NCBI GenBank assembly: GCA_027886795.1
Contig: JAPCJU010000095.1
Span: forward strand, 1 to 5,611
Direction: 5' to 3'
Length of the DNA stretch: 5,611 nucleotides
Source of the DNA: Nitrososphaerota archaeon
GTDB taxonomy: Archaea; Thermoproteota; Nitrososphaeria; Nitrososphaerales; CADDZS01
The notes under the pieces were generated by a model. That model was not told the origin of the DNA. It saw only the letters and a list, made by a program, of their open reading frames with translations, and searched no databases. Both the position numbers and the translations under genes were made by a program. The stretch's first letter is position 1; every line of letters starts with the position of its first letter. Below are positions 5,262-5,611 of this stretch, one piece after another.

Positions 5262-5611
5262 CTATTTCTGCTCGCTTCGCTTTTCGAACATTGCAGCGAA
5301 CGGTCTCGCGTCGAAGACGGTTCTTATCGAGCGGATCTTTCCGTCCTCTACGTGATACAACTCGCATGTGAACGAGGTCATGGGAGGCGAGCTGGTAATG
5401 AGGTCGTAGAGGAGACAAACGTCATCTCCATCGACGAAAACCTTCTTCATTTCAACTCCCTTCACGATATTATGGAGCTGCTCAAGATCTTTCAACAGTC
5501 CTTCCGGTTTGTCGTGGGTAGCCAGCGGCCCCTTGAACGAAAAATCGTCGCTCATAAAACTTCGAGCCGTCTTGTAATCTTGCTGTCCAAGAGCTCTTTG
5601 ATAGGACATCA
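5262..5611 (-). CDS. SnoaL/NTF2-like domain protein, start probably beyond the window edge
   Basis: At least 115 residues are readable. The sequence YQRALGQQDYKTARSFMSDDFSFKGP (about 3-28) is the typical opening of SnoaL-like/NTF2 fold proteins: helix 1, then the A-R-x-x-x-x-D-D-F-x-F-x-G-P turn. It is followed by strands carrying VEMKKVFVDGDDVCLLYDL and the closing strands CELYHVEDGKIRSIRTVFDARPF. The fold is a cone-shaped alpha+beta barrel used by small isomerases, cyclases, hydrolases and ligand-binding proteins, so the function cannot be assigned. An ATG lies at 5607-5609, but relatives normally have about 6-12 residues before the matching Ser-Tyr. The frame stays open to the edge (the partial codon there is NTG, fitting Val, Leu or a start), so I treat the N-terminus as cut. 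The gene is probably cytosolic and unrelated in operon terms to the kinase, which points toward it. Confidence 0.8.
   Translation of the reverse strand, partial: MSYQRALGQQDYKTARSFMSDDFSFKGPLATHDKPEGLLKDLEQLHNIVKGVEMKKVFVDGDDVCLLYDLITSSPPMTSFTCELYHVEDGKIRSIRTVFDARPFAAMFEKRSEQK

Noticed and set aside
1..5611. CRISPR array, tRNA, rRNA, insertion sequence or attachment site
   Set aside because: No regularly spaced repeats, cloverleaf-like segments, rRNA-like sequence, terminal inverted repeats or transposase motifs were seen on either strand.

Overview
The window looks archaeal and most probably comes from a thaumarchaeon related to Nitrososphaera (an inference from gene content; no rRNA or other marker is present). 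The supporting signs are a coenzyme F420-dependent oxidoreductase, a double-Cache histidine kinase whose H-box and following helix (HELRTPTQSIL, then NARRLSKLTQNILEVAKID) resemble the expanded kinase families of soil Nitrososphaerales, N-glycosylation sequons on the predicted outer domain, TTG starts, and AT-rich TATA-like boxes close to starts with few good ribosome binding sites. Base composition is near 50% GC. Nothing suggests a phage, plasmid or insertion sequence.

Layout. The left edge (minus strand) holds the first 77 codons of a dihydrodipicolinate synthase/N-acetylneuraminate lyase family aldolase. Upstream of it, also on minus, is a complete F420-dependent luciferase-like (LLM) oxidoreductase of the Fgd family. 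A divergent spacer of about 190 bp separates it from a plus-strand cluster: a possible 42-residue single-span membrane peptide, an ABC-2 type ATPase with a TTG start, its six-helix permease (ATGA overlap), and, 43 bp further on, a membrane histidine kinase with an extracytoplasmic double Cache domain. A convergent spacer of about 90 bp with two short perfect palindromes follows. The right edge (minus) holds a SnoaL/NTF2-like small protein whose first residues lie outside the window.

How the genes may work together. The ATPase and permease form a two-gene ABC-2 exporter. The kinase behind it on the same strand could be co-transcribed and could sense an external cue related to the exported compound, but no response regulator lies in the window, so this link is inferred from position only. 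The LLM oxidoreductase, the aldolase and the SnoaL-like protein look like independent metabolic genes.

The most interesting points are: loss of all four sugar-phosphate-binding residues in an otherwise well-conserved Fgd-like enzyme; an unannotated small membrane ORF just ahead of the exporter; a kinase with a Ser-rich insertion in its dimerization hairpin and no recognisable HAMP domain; and a His in place of the Q-loop Gln of the ABC ATPase. No clearly new system is evident. The exporter, small peptide and Cache kinase set is the best candidate for a second look.
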